In this document: in pieces, positions 1 to 8,657 of the stretch
How the letters are laid out: each line of letters begins with the position of its first letter
Numbering within the stretch: the stretch's first letter is position 1
Program-made: the position numbers and the translations under genes
Notes under the pieces: generated by a model
Seen by the model: only the letters and a program-made list of their open reading frames with translations
Database searches by the model: none
What the model was told of the DNA's origin: nothing
Source of the DNA: UBA6544 sp049601975
GTDB taxonomy: Bacteria > Pseudomonadota > Alphaproteobacteria > UBA8366
Length of the DNA: 24,933 bases
Assembly: GCA_049601975.1 (NCBI GenBank)
Contig: JBMYRC010000055.1
Location: 1 to 24,933, forward strand
Direction: 5' to 3'

Positions 1-76
1 TGGTGACCCCTACGGGACTCGAACCCGTGTTTACGCCGTGAAAGGGCGTCGTCCTAGGCCACTAGACGAAGGGGTC
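1..76 (-). tRNA. tRNA-Glu (anticodon TTC)
   Basis: Read on the minus strand this folds as a complete 76-nt cloverleaf. The acceptor stem GACCCCT pairs with AGGGGTC, followed by discriminator A and an encoded CCA at the window's first bases. The D arm is GTC/GAC, the anticodon stem ACGCC/GGCGT encloses the loop CTTTCAC, and the T arm ACGGG/CCCGT encloses TTCGAGT. The loop places TTC at the anticodon, which reads GAA/GAG, so it decodes glutamate. All stems pair without mismatch and no intron or insertion is present. It is transcribed leftwards, away from the flagellar gene. Confidence 0.97.
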
Positions 77-87
77 ACTGAACACAA

Positions 88-116
88 CGTTTACTGTTCA
101 AATGCGGGCGGGTCAA
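88..116 (-). promoter_or_regulatory. sigma-70-type promoter of tRNA-Glu
   Basis: On the minus strand a TTGACC box (111-116) lies 17 bases from TAAACG (88-93). The predicted start falls a few bases before the tRNA 5' end at 76. The -35 box matches consensus at five of six positions and the -10 box is weaker. No other gene is close enough to use it leftwards. This is inferred from motif and position only. Confidence 0.55.
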
Positions 117-249
117 GAAACGAATCCAAAAATCGCCATCCGATCGGCAACTTCTTTCCGGATACAGGTCATATCTACCAGTCAGGCCCTTCACTTCAGC
201 GTTAACACTCATATACATCTGATATTAAATGATAAATTCTCGATCAATC

Positions 250-266
250 CTGGCACTAAGATTGCA
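250..266 (+). promoter_or_regulatory. sigma-54 (RpoN) promoter of the flagellar hook-type gene
   Basis: TGGCAC (251-256) and TTGCA (262-266) are separated by five bases, giving the diagnostic GG-N10-GC spacing of a -24/-12 promoter. Transcription would start near 277, about 45 bases before the chosen ATG at 322. The site lies inside the longer open frame that begins at 229, which argues that the upstream start is not used. Sigma-54 control of hook and other late flagellar genes is established in Caulobacter and other proteobacteria. No enhancer-binding site was identified. Confidence 0.85.
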
Positions 267-321
267 TAATTACGCCGAACGAGTTGCAATTTCCCTATTT
301 GTTGGGATTGGAGAGCCTGAA

Positions 322-1572
322 ATGACCATGTTCAGTTCCTTATCGGCGGCATTCACGGGTATGCGCGGACATACCGACGCAATGCAGTCGATCAGTGATA
401 ACATCGTGAATATCCAGACACCCGGTTACAAGACTGCGCACACTCGCTTTAATGAAATGATCGGCGAAAGTTCACGTGTCGCAAATCGGATCACGCAGGC
501 TCATATGGGCGCCGCTCCTTCGACCCAGTTCTTTATCGACAAACAAGGCACAGTCGAGTTCACAAACCGTGCTCTGGACGTCGCGATCCAAGGCCGAGGC
601 TTCTTTGTCACAAATACGGAATTAGATGGCAGCGGCGAAATCGAACTGACAAGGAATGGTCAGCTCTCCAACTTGAGCCAAAACATCGGCGGTGTAGACC
701 AACTCTTCCTATCGGACGTTAAAGGAAACGTCGTGATGGGTTGGCCGACTGACGATACGGGCACTCTCCAAATCGGTACCGATGTCGGTAGCCTGGAGCC
801 GGTGCGGATCGACAACAACGCCTTCACTATTGCCGCCCGCGCCTCCACCGTGGCATCACTCAGCGTCAACTTGAATCCAGGTGCCGTTACCGGTGAATCC
901 TTTGGCGCCGATGTCGGTGTTTTCGATGATGTCGGGACTGGCCATAACATCAACTACAGCTTTGCCAAAACTGCCACCCTCAATCAATGGGACTTAACAG
1001 CGACCGTTTCGGACGGCACTATAAGCACCCCAATGCCAATTACCCTCACGTTTGATGAAATTGGAAAAATCGTCACGCCGACCAGCCAAGCTCTTGCTTT
1101 AACCTATACAAATACCGGTGGAGGGTCCGCTACGATCACAACTGATTTTTCCAACATGTCGCAATTCGCCGGCGATTTCACGCTCTTGGATTTGAGCTCA
1201 GACGGTAATGCGTCCGGTCTCCTCGACAGCATCGCTTTCGACGAAACCGGTGATGTTATCGGTAATTTCTCGAACGGTGTGGCGCGAACGATTTATAAGC
1301 TCCCCGTCGCCATTGTGACGGAGCCTAACAAGATGGATCTGCGATTCAACAACCATTACAAACCAAACAGCAGATCCGGTGACATATCGCTCTTCGAAGC
1401 CGATAAAACCGGCTTGGGAAGCTTCGTGGCCGGATCAATCGAAGCGTCGACGACCGACCTTGGAACCGAGTTCACCAATTTGATCGTTGCCCAACAAAGC
1501 TTCGCAATGAACGGACAATCATTCCGCGCCATCTTAGATATGGCGGAAATTGCTTCAAATTTGAAACGTTAG
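322..1572 (+). CDS. flagellar hook / hook-basal body protein (FlgE/FlgF/FlgG family)
   Basis: Encodes a 416-residue axial flagellar protein exported through the flagellar type III system. The N-terminus carries the family signature (SDNIVNIQTPGYK, about residues 26-38) after an amphipathic segment. The C-terminus ends in the heptad-rich helix typical of rod and hook proteins (VAQQSFAMNGQSFRAILDMA). The middle is a Thr/Ser/Asp/Gly-rich beta region, as in hook shafts. The ATG at 322 is chosen because GGAGAG precedes it by six bases and the sigma-54 promoter lies just upstream; the frame is open back to 229. The length fits FlgE better than FlgF or FlgG (about 250), but identity is weak and no other flagellar gene is in the window. 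It could be a hook-like paralogue rather than the main hook protein. Confidence 0.8.
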   Translation: MTMFSSLSAAFTGMRGHTDAMQSISDNIVNIQTPGYKTAHTRFNEMIGESSRVANRITQAHMGAAPSTQFFIDKQGTVEFTNRALDVAIQGRGFFVTNTELDGSGEIELTRNGQLSNLSQNIGGVDQLFLSDVKGNVVMGWPTDDTGTLQIGTDVGSLEPVRIDNNAFTIAARASTVASLSVNLNPGAVTGESFGADVGVFDDVGTGHNINYSFAKTATLNQWDLTATVSDGTISTPMPITLTFDEIGKIVTPTSQALALTYTNTGGGSATITTDFSNMSQFAGDFTLLDLSSDGNASGLLDSIAFDETGDVIGNFSNGVARTIYKLPVAIVTEPNKMDLRFNNHYKPNSRSGDISLFEADKTGLGSFVAGSIEASTTDLGTEFTNLIVAQQSFAMNGQSFRAILDMAEIASNLKR

Positions 1573-1575
1573 TAA

Positions 1576-1622
1576 CGCGACTGACTTCATTAAAAGTTGC
1601 GTCCTTTGACGTCGCGGTTTTT
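1576..1622. terminator. possible terminator between converging flagellar gene and recJ
   Basis: Between the two convergent stops, CGCGAC (1576-1581) can pair with GTCGCG (1611-1616), followed almost directly by five T (1618-1622). A smaller alternative stem, GCGTC/GACGT, sits at 1599-1612. The outer loop is long and the inner stem includes a G-U pair, so this is a weak candidate. Its location is what favours it. Confidence 0.35.
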
Positions 1623-1638
1623 ATTTGAGCTTCAGACG

Positions 1639-3414
1639 CTATTGCACAGCAGCCACATCTTCGATGATGAGCTGCGCTTCTTCGCGCCCTTGCCAACGAT
1701 CGACACGAATGTGTCCTACTATATGAAGTGGCATTCCGTTCGAATTCAAAATCGCGTCACCATGTGGCTCTCCAAGACTACGAAAAGAGATCCCTTTTAA
1801 TCTTCCCCCGGTTTCTCCCGTCAAGAAACAGCGCACGTGGTTCTCGCCCACCACATCCGCTTTCGCCACCCGGGCAGCGGGTAGCACGAAACGTGGTTCC
1901 GGATTGCCAGCCCCGAACGGCGCAATGCGCGCCAGATCCAAAGCAAGTTCCGCAGTAGCTCCCACCGGTTGCACCGCCGCATCGATCATTAAGCGCCGAA
2001 CAACACCGCCCGGGCCCACTTGCCGTTCGATATGATCAGCCAGGAACTTTCGAAACGCGAACTCATTGTCTTCACTGACTGAAAACCCAGCTGCCATCGG
2101 ATGACCGCCGCCATTCACCAACAAGTCCGATTGTCGAGCTGCGATCACGGCGGATCCGAGGTCAACGCCGGTGATCGAACGCCCCGACCCTTTCCCCACT
2201 CCGCCTTCCCAGGCGACGACACAAGCAGGTCGATTGTATCGTTCCTTTAATCGACTCGCTACGATACCGATGACCCCAGCATGCCAATTTTCCGCCGAAG
2301 CATAGACTAAGCCATCGTCCATCCCACCTCGCTCAACCTGATCGACGGCTTCTACAAGACAGACGGTTTCGAGTTCGCGGCGCTCCTCATTCCAAGCGTC
2401 CAATCGCAACGCCACTTCCCGTGCTTCGTCTTCATTTGCAGTCGTCAACAAGCGGGCACCAAGGCCCGCTTCACCTACCCGGCCTCCTGCGTTGACGCGT
2501 GGCCCTAATATAAAACCCGCATGATAAGTCGTCGGCGCTTCACCGACCGAGGCGACATCCGACAAAGCCCGAATGCCAATGTTATCCCGACGCGCCATGA
2601 CTTTTAGTCCCTGCGCCACCAAGGCTCGGTTCAAGCCAACCAGCGGCACTACATCGCAGACCGTTCCAAGTGCAACCAGATCAAGCCACTGCATCAAATT
2701 CGGCTCTGGTCGGTTTTGGTAATGTCGCAAATTTCGTAGCTTTCGGTTCAGAGCGATAACCAGTAAGAACGCTACGCCGACCGCCGCCAATTGACCCATG
2801 GCGCTGTCATCATCCAAGCGGTTCGGATTCACGACCGCCACTGCTTCCGGTAGGCGTGCTTCCGCCGCGTGATGATCGACGACGACGACGTCAATTCCCG
2901 CTTCCGCCGCACCTGCCAATGGATCGAAAGCCGTGATACCGCAATCGACCGTTACGATGACACCTACACCGCTGGACTTCATCCCGAGCAGGGCTGGTAG
3001 ATTCGGGCCATATCCCTCACGCAAGCGGTCCGGCACGTAAATATCTACCCGGCCACCAACGGAGTGTACAAACCTCTGCAAGAGAGCAGAGGAAGTCGCG
3101 CCATCAACATCGTAATCGCCGAAAATGCCGATTGTCTCACCTGATAAAATGGCCTCAGACAGACGTTCGGCAGCCTTTTCCATGTCCTGCAGTTGTGCGG
3201 GATCGGGGAGCAGACTTCGCAACGAGGGGTTTAAGTATGTGTCGGCTGTATCGATGCCGACACCGCGTGCAACCAAGACACGCGATACAATATCCGAGAG
3301 ACCATGCCGTTGGCTCATGGCGCTCGCGGAGCGATCATTGGAATCGCTAAATTCCCAGCGCTTACCCGTATAGGAGCGCTCTACTCCGAAAACGACATTG
3401 CCGCTCTCACTCAT
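1639..3414 (-). CDS. recJ: single-stranded-DNA-specific exonuclease RecJ
   Basis: RecJ degrades single-stranded DNA 5' to 3' in the RecF recombination pathway, mismatch repair and processing of stalled forks. The 591-residue product has the DHH phosphoesterase motifs in order: GDYDVDG (about 99-105), VDCG (about 156-159) and DHH (180-182). These are followed by the DHHA1 motif GGGHPMAAGF and a C-terminal OB-like region, and the length is normal for the family. The ATG overlaps the glpX stop as ATGA, so translation is probably coupled, and it is the last gene of the minus-strand operon. The hom-glpX-recJ order is common in alphaproteobacteria and supports vertical inheritance. All expected Asp and His metal ligands are visible. 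Confidence 0.96.
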   Translation of the reverse strand: MSESGNVVFGVERSYTGKRWEFSDSNDRSASAMSQRHGLSDIVSRVLVARGVGIDTADTYLNPSLRSLLPDPAQLQDMEKAAERLSEAILSGETIGIFGDYDVDGATSSALLQRFVHSVGGRVDIYVPDRLREGYGPNLPALLGMKSSGVGVIVTVDCGITAFDPLAGAAEAGIDVVVVDHHAAEARLPEAVAVVNPNRLDDDSAMGQLAAVGVAFLLVIALNRKLRNLRHYQNRPEPNLMQWLDLVALGTVCDVVPLVGLNRALVAQGLKVMARRDNIGIRALSDVASVGEAPTTYHAGFILGPRVNAGGRVGEAGLGARLLTTANEDEAREVALRLDAWNEERRELETVCLVEAVDQVERGGMDDGLVYASAENWHAGVIGIVASRLKERYNRPACVVAWEGGVGKGSGRSITGVDLGSAVIAARQSDLLVNGGGHPMAAGFSVSEDNEFAFRKFLADHIERQVGPGGVVRRLMIDAAVQPVGATAELALDLARIAPFGAGNPEPRFVLPAARVAKADVVGENHVRCFLTGETGGRLKGISFRSLGEPHGDAILNSNGMPLHIVGHIRVDRWQGREEAQLIIEDVAAVQ

Positions 3415-4403
3415 TCGTTTTCCAGAAACTCCGGACGCTTACGGTCGAAGTTATGGGTGGCTTCGATAACGCGGACCGTGCCGGTCTTGGAGCGCATAAC
3501 CATTGATTGGGTCGAAGCGCCGTGAGCCGAGAAGCGCACACCGCGCAGCATCGGGCCATCGGTCACGCCTGTGGCCGCGAACATCACATTGCCGCTCGCG
3601 AGGTCCAATATATTGTACTTGCGATCGAAATCGGTGATGCCACAACGCGACGCCCGTTCCCGTTCGTCGTCGTTCCGGAACAACAACCGGCCCTGAATTT
3701 GACCGCCGATGCAGCGAAGCGCTGCCGCTGCCAAAACGCCTTCAGGCGCACCGCCGCTGCCGATATAGATATCGATCCCGCTATCCTCTTGCGAAGTCGC
3801 CATCACGCCGGAGACGTCGCCGTCAGAAATCAGCAAAATACGCGCGCCAGTCTCTCGGACGGCCTTGATTAAATCCATGTGGCGAGGGCGATCCAAAATA
3901 CAGGCGACGACATCGGTGATTCGCTTACCTTTGGCCTCAGCCAAATCTTTAAGATTTTCCGCTGGCGATTTGTCCAGGTCGACGATGCCATCCGGCAATC
4001 CGCCGCCGACGGCGATCTTATCCATATAGACATCAGGCGAATTCAAATAGCCGCCCTCTTCCGCCAATGCGATGACTGTCAACGCATTCGGTCCACCGGT
4101 CGCCGTAATTGTCGTTCCTTCCAAAGGATCGAGCGCAATATCGATTTTTGGCCCGGTTCCCGTGCCAACTTTCTCGCCGATATACAGCATCGGAGCTTCG
4201 TCACGCTCGCCCTCACCGATGACGACCGTTCCATCGATCGACAGGCTATTGAGGGCATTTCGCATGGCGTCGACGGCGGCCTGGTCGGCGGCTTTCTCGT
4301 CGCCCCTTCCCATCCACCGAGATGATGCTAGAGCCGCCGCTTCAGTAACGCGGACGGCCTCGAGCGCCAAGTTTCTTTCCATCACATTCGCATCTTCATT
4401 CAT
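3411..4403 (-). CDS. glpX: class II fructose-1,6-bisphosphatase GlpX
   Basis: Hydrolyses fructose-1,6-bisphosphate to fructose-6-phosphate in gluconeogenesis; related enzymes also act on sedoheptulose-1,7-bisphosphate. Family motifs visible are GEGERDEAPMLYIGE, DPLEGTT and the late segment SGNVMFAATGVTDG. The frame extends to an ATG at 4418, but the ATG at 4403 is preferred because GAGGGA lies eight bases before it. This gives 330 residues, close to the usual class II length. It ends in a 4-bp ATGA overlap with recJ and starts about 48 bases after hom, so it sits inside the operon. No key acidic residue appears lost. Confidence 0.95.
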   Translation of the reverse strand: MNEDANVMERNLALEAVRVTEAAALASSRWMGRGDEKAADQAAVDAMRNALNSLSIDGTVVIGEGERDEAPMLYIGEKVGTGTGPKIDIALDPLEGTTITATGGPNALTVIALAEEGGYLNSPDVYMDKIAVGGGLPDGIVDLDKSPAENLKDLAEAKGKRITDVVACILDRPRHMDLIKAVRETGARILLISDGDVSGVMATSQEDSGIDIYIGSGGAPEGVLAAAALRCIGGQIQGRLLFRNDDERERASRCGITDFDRKYNILDLASGNVMFAATGVTDGPMLRGVRFSAHGASTQSMVMRSKTGTVRVIEATHNFDRKRPEFLENE

Positions 4404-4451
4404 TCTAGTATCCCTCATGACTTTACCGGCAGTTTATCCCCGATCGGTTTG

Positions 4452-5744
4452 TCAAAAATTCTCGATCCGTATCATATGCGGCGTCTCGCGAACCGCACCC
4501 AATTTCCCAAAAGCCGCCAACACTTCCTGTATGGCGGCTTCACTTGTCTCGTGCGTTGTCATGACAACCGGAACGGCTTCCGTCTCCGAGCGCGACCGCT
4601 GAATAACGCCTTCGATAGATATTTTGTGGTTCGCTAATTCAGCGGCAATCTCCGCAAATACGCCGGGCTGATCGTCCACCATCAACCGCACATAGTAGGC
4701 ACCTGAATGATCCTTAAGCGACGCAGGGGCAAATGCAGTTAAAGACGCAGCCGGCACCCCGAATGTATGGACCAGCCGTCCAGAAGCGATATCCACGAGA
4801 TCGCTGACCACGGCGGAAGCCGTCGGACCGCCACCCGCGCCACGGCCTTCCAATACCGTCGTGCCAACGAAATCACCTTCCGTCACCACCGCATTGAAGA
4901 CACCTTCGACACCGGCAATCGGTGCACTTTCGGGCACCATCGCCGGATGGACGCGTTGTTGAATACCGTGTTCCGTCTGCTCGCAAATACCTAGTAACTT
5001 GATCCGGTAGCCAAACTCACCCGCATACTCGATATCTTCAGCCGCGATATGGCGGATACCTTCGATATGAATGCTATCGAAATCAACCTCGGTGCCAAAC
5101 GCAACGCTGGTCAGGATTGCCAGTTTATGCGCTGCATCCACACCATCGATATCGAAGCTGGGGTCGGCTTCCGCGTATCCCAATTCCTGTGCTTCCGAAA
5201 GCACGTCATCGAAAGCTCGGCCGGTCTCGCGCATGGACGTCAAAATATAATTACAGGTGCCGTTTAGGATCCCATGCAGGCTACTGATTCGGTTCCCTGC
5301 CAGCCCTTCTCGCAACACTTTGATAATTGGAATACCACCGGCGACGGCCGCTTCGTAGGCCAGCACTACACCCGCTCCTTCCGCCGCCTGAGCCAAGGCC
5401 GTTCCGTGAATCGCGATTAAGGCCTTGTTCGCCGTCACGACATGACGTCCCGCCGCGATGGCCGCATTGCAAGTTTCCAGCGCTGAACCTTCACTGCCGC
5501 CGATTAACTCGACAACCACATTGACGTCGGCGTCCCGCGCCATCGCGACCGGGTCGTCGAACCAAGTATATTCCGAAAGATCTATACCACGACCCTTGGT
5601 GCGATCCCGCGCAGAGACCGCGACCACTTCCAGCTCCCGGCCACACCGCACAGACAACAACGCCGACTGCTTTTCCAAAAGTTCGATCGTCCCCGCACCG
5701 ACTGTTCCCAATCCAGCGATGGCCAGCTTCAATGGTGCGCTCAT
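4452..5744 (-). CDS. hom: homoserine dehydrogenase
   Basis: Reduces aspartate-4-semialdehyde to homoserine with NAD(P)H, the branch to threonine and methionine. The 430-residue protein starts with the Rossmann motif GLGTVGAG (11-18), then ANKALIA, then the catalytic-domain segment DPSFDIDGVDAAHKLAIL containing the conserved Asp and Lys. A C-terminal ACT domain (about 350-425, YYVRLMVDDQPGVFAEIA) suggests feedback control by an amino acid, usually threonine. It is the monofunctional form, with no fused aspartokinase. Its ATG overlaps the alaC stop by ATGA, so the two are probably translationally coupled. Confidence 0.96.
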   Translation of the reverse strand: MSAPLKLAIAGLGTVGAGTIELLEKQSALLSVRCGRELEVVAVSARDRTKGRGIDLSEYTWFDDPVAMARDADVNVVVELIGGSEGSALETCNAAIAAGRHVVTANKALIAIHGTALAQAAEGAGVVLAYEAAVAGGIPIIKVLREGLAGNRISSLHGILNGTCNYILTSMRETGRAFDDVLSEAQELGYAEADPSFDIDGVDAAHKLAILTSVAFGTEVDFDSIHIEGIRHIAAEDIEYAGEFGYRIKLLGICEQTEHGIQQRVHPAMVPESAPIAGVEGVFNAVVTEGDFVGTTVLEGRGAGGGPTASAVVSDLVDIASGRLVHTFGVPAASLTAFAPASLKDHSGAYYVRLMVDDQPGVFAEIAAELANHKISIEGVIQRSRSETEAVPVVMTTHETSEAAIQEVLAAFGKLGAVRETPHMIRIENF

Positions 5745-6982
5745 TCGCCGACCGCCCGAATAGCATTCTGGTTGGCGCCGGTATTAGCACCGAACTGTGC
5801 GAACAACGCCTTAATATTGCGGATGGCTTGCCGCGTCCGATGTCTATTCTCGACCAATCCAATGCGCACGAATCCTTCTCCATATTCCCCGAAACCGGCG
5901 CCCGGAGAGACCGCCACTTTCGCTTCATTCAATAACAGTTTCGAAAACTCAAGCGATCCTCCTTCCCGGAAGGCGGGCGGGATCGGCGCCCAAGCGAACA
6001 TTGTCGCTTTGGGACTTGGAATTTCCCATCCGGCGGAGGCTAGCCCTTCGACCAAAACATCGCGGCGTGCCCGATACATTTCCCGCATGTCGTCAACGCA
6101 ATCCTGCGGTCCGTTCAACGCCGCGGTCGCCGCTACTTGGATGGGCGTGAAGGCACCATAATCCAGGTACGATTTCACGCGCGCCAGAGCAGCGATTAAC
6201 GTCTTGTTACCTGCGGCAAAACCGATCCGCCAACCCGGCATCGAATAGGTCTTACTGAGAGAGGTGAACTCAACCGCAAGCTCCCGCGCCTTCGGGATCT
6301 CAAGGATCGATGGCGGTGGATTGTCGTCAAAATAGACTTCGGAATAAGCCAGATCGGAAAGAATGAAGATTTCATGGTAATGGCAAAAATCGACGACCTC
6401 TTCATAGAAATCCAAGCCCACTGTCTCCGCCGTCGGGTTTGACGGATAATTCAGCACCACTGCCAGCGGCTTTGGGATCGAGTGATCGACGCCGCGTTTC
6501 AATGCGGCCATGAACTCCCGTCGCGCTTCAGCCGTCGAGACGTAGGCCGGCAGATGGCGCACCACACCGCCCGCGATGATAAATCCGAATGCATGGATCG
6601 GATAACTCGGGTTCGGCGACATGACAATATCGCCGGGACTGGTGATCGCTTGTGCAAGGTTCGCCAACCCTTCCTTCGAGCCGAGGGTCACGATGGCTTC
6701 CGATTCAGGATCAATCGACACGTTGAAACGGCGCTCGTAATAGGCTGATAACGCGCGTCTCAATCCCGGAATTCCACGACTATTGGAATAGCGATGCGTC
6801 TTTGGATTGCGCACTGATTCAACCATCTTTTCGACGATATGTTCCGGCGTTGGCATATCCGGATTCCCCATCCCGAAATCGATGATATCGTCGCCGTTAG
6901 CGCGTGCTTCCGCCTTCATCTCGTTTACTTCGGCAAAGACGTAAGGCGGCAGCCGCTTGATCCGATAGAATTCTCCATGCAT
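5741..6982 (-). CDS. alaC: PLP-dependent class I/II aminotransferase, AlaC / LL-diaminopimelate aminotransferase type
   Basis: A fold-type I aminotransferase of 413 residues. The cofactor lysine is Lys244 in SLSKTYSMPGWRIGF, Asp210 in ILSDLAYSEVYFDD should contact the pyridine nitrogen, and SNPTAETV and FVRIGLVENR are further family signatures. AlaC-type enzymes make alanine from pyruvate and glutamate, while close homologues are annotated as LL-diaminopimelate or glutamate-pyruvate aminotransferases, so the exact substrate is inferred. The gene precedes hom with an ATGA overlap, an order frequent in alphaproteobacteria. A GGAG lies about 12 bases before the ATG, somewhat far for a ribosome site. 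Confidence 0.9.
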   Translation of the reverse strand: MHGEFYRIKRLPPYVFAEVNEMKAEARANGDDIIDFGMGNPDMPTPEHIVEKMVESVRNPKTHRYSNSRGIPGLRRALSAYYERRFNVSIDPESEAIVTLGSKEGLANLAQAITSPGDIVMSPNPSYPIHAFGFIIAGGVVRHLPAYVSTAEARREFMAALKRGVDHSIPKPLAVVLNYPSNPTAETVGLDFYEEVVDFCHYHEIFILSDLAYSEVYFDDNPPPSILEIPKARELAVEFTSLSKTYSMPGWRIGFAAGNKTLIAALARVKSYLDYGAFTPIQVAATAALNGPQDCVDDMREMYRARRDVLVEGLASAGWEIPSPKATMFAWAPIPPAFREGGSLEFSKLLLNEAKVAVSPGAGFGEYGEGFVRIGLVENRHRTRQAIRNIKALFAQFGANTGANQNAIRAVGE

Positions 6983-7006
6983 TCGCTGTAACCACTCCGA
7001 CCGGGG

Positions 7007-8431
7007 TCAGGACCTTTCGAGATAATCGATAAATATTTCCGTTCGCCTATTATGCGCGGCCCCCGTTTGGGAGGTTTCGGCGTAGACCGGCGCCCGGTCT
7101 CCTTCCGCGACGACTTCCACGTTCTCCCGAGGAATGCCCTGGCGAATCAATTCGTTCGCAACTGCATTCGCCCGCTTCAGCGACATTTCAAAATTTACCG
7201 CTTCACGTCGCGAAGAATTGAAAGTCCGAGCGCCCATGCTGGCGTGCCCGATGACCCGCACGCGTCCACCCATTTGCCCGAACACATCAGTCACAGCCTG
7301 GAGTATGGAACGATCTTGCGTCGACAACTGTGCGGAGCCATAGCCGAAATATATCGTTCCCACCTGCAACAATTTTTGAACGCCTTGTGAACTTTGCGGC
7401 AACGGCGCAAGGGAAGCGGACGTGGACGGGCTGATGCTCGCCGGATTCGGTGGACGAAGAGCAACCGTTCGTTCATTGAGTGAGCCACCAATCGGTGTCG
7501 CCACGGGCGGCGGTTTAGGAGCTTGATTAGGTTGCCCGACTGGCGTTGCAAAGGAAGGCGCAACCGGGCGTGACACCGGAACCGTAGGGCGCGTAACCGC
7601 GGGTTGTCTAGCAGCTCGTGCCACCCTGACTGGCGGTGGTGGTGCGATAGTCGGAACACGCACTGTAGACGCGGGCCTAGCGACGGACGGCGCTGGAGCA
7701 ACCGTTGGCGCGCGAACCGCGGCAGGTGGACGAATTGGAGACGGCGGTCGGGCCACGGAAGGTGTGCGCACGACTGTCGGCGGTGAGACGATACCTTGAT
7801 TAACGACCGGTGCCGGCGGCCGAACAACGGGTGCTCGGACACTTGGGGCGCGAACACTCGGTGCGCGAACTGCCGGTAGACGTATCGCTGGGGGCGGCGC
7901 CACAGTTCTAGCAGTCGGAGAAGCGACGGGACGTGTAATCGTCGGCGGAACGGCACGTGCCACTGACGGACTCGCTTGTCGCAGCACTGTCGCAGGTCGC
8001 GTGACCCGGCGGCTCGGCGTAATCGTGCTCGGCGGTCGCGCCTGTCCACCAAAGACTGCCGTGCTCTGACGCAGCTGTTGATCGGAATATCGCGCATTGG
8101 CGGTATCGGCAGCCAAACCTTCAGCAATTTCCTTCGTCTGCTCTCCTGGACTTGGCCTTTTTGGCCGTCCGGGAACGGCACCCAGCTTCGGGAAACCTTT
8201 TTGCATGGCAGAAGGTTTTCCTCCGGCAAGTGGCTTCGTCTGCTTGTCCTCGTCTTCGTCGCCGAACCAATTAACCGGGTTCAAATTTCGCACGACTGCC
8301 CGTGTCGTATCGCCGGCACTGCTGCATGACGCAACAACACCGCCTAAGGTGATCACGACCAGCACACGCACACATAGGCGCGCGATATTTGCCGATGACA
8401 ACATATTCCACCAATTGGCAGGATTATGCAT
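7007..8431 (-). CDS. OmpA-domain lipoprotein with long proline-rich linker
   Basis: Predicted outer-membrane lipoprotein that binds peptidoglycan. A basic then hydrophobic signal segment ends in a lipobox (VVASC, Cys36 from the chosen start). A low-complexity region of repeated Pro/Arg/Ala/Val units (VRAPS, RPPA, VARP) covers roughly residues 120-330. A C-terminal OmpA domain follows (about 350-474; IYFGYGSAQL, RVIGHAS, LKRANAVANELIRQGI, HNRRTEIFI). The ATG at 8431 is chosen because GAGG lies six bases upstream; an ATG at 8446 and one at 8404 are alternatives. It starts 24 bases upstream of alaC on the same strand and probably shares its transcript. The Pro-rich stretch plausibly spans the periplasm or peptidoglycan layer. 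No specific family name was recognised. Confidence 0.85.
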   Translation of the reverse strand: MHNPANWWNMLSSANIARLCVRVLVVITLGGVVASCSSAGDTTRAVVRNLNPVNWFGDEDEDKQTKPLAGGKPSAMQKGFPKLGAVPGRPKRPSPGEQTKEIAEGLAADTANARYSDQQLRQSTAVFGGQARPPSTITPSRRVTRPATVLRQASPSVARAVPPTITRPVASPTARTVAPPPAIRLPAVRAPSVRAPSVRAPVVRPPAPVVNQGIVSPPTVVRTPSVARPPSPIRPPAAVRAPTVAPAPSVARPASTVRVPTIAPPPPVRVARAARQPAVTRPTVPVSRPVAPSFATPVGQPNQAPKPPPVATPIGGSLNERTVALRPPNPASISPSTSASLAPLPQSSQGVQKLLQVGTIYFGYGSAQLSTQDRSILQAVTDVFGQMGGRVRVIGHASMGARTFNSSRREAVNFEMSLKRANAVANELIRQGIPRENVEVVAEGDRAPVYAETSQTGAAHNRRTEIFIDYLERS

Positions 8432-8561
8432 TTTCAGCCTCAACATCTTGTGTTTCCCGTATCACCGAAATCCATTTATATATTTTGGCATGACCGACTG
8501 CCAGCCTTCATGCTAGATGGCGTCGATCAAATCAATACATCTTGCGCCTAATCGTACGCGG

Positions 8562-8593
8562 ATTCCACCTGGAATACTTAAAAAGTGGTATTC
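8562..8593. promoter_or_regulatory. nested inverted repeats upstream of phaC
   Basis: ATTCCA (8562-8567) and TGGAAT (8570-8575) form a perfect 6-bp dyad with a two-base spacer. GAATAC (8572-8577) forms a second dyad with GTATTC (8588-8593). They lie 65-96 bases before the phaC ATG in the divergent intergenic region, a natural place for an operator. No known regulator consensus is recognised and short dyads occur by chance, so this is tentative. No convincing -35/-10 pair was found in the 8432-8657 gap. Confidence 0.25.
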
Positions 8594-8657
8594 GGCGGGT
8601 CGCTTGCCGAACGCGGATATGTTAACCATAGGCGAACATAAATGGCAGGGCGTCATA

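Noticed and set aside
229..321. Upstream extension of the flagellar gene
   Set aside because: The added residues do not look like a hook-protein N-terminus, and the sigma-54 promoter lies inside this stretch; the ATG at 322 has a ribosome site.
7291..8229. A 312-codon frame on the same strand as the OmpA lipoprotein, in another frame
   Set aside because: It arises from the repetitive GC-rich Pro/Arg linker; its composition (Arg/Leu/His-rich, no domain) is that of a shadow frame, while the lipobox and OmpA motifs are in the annotated frame.
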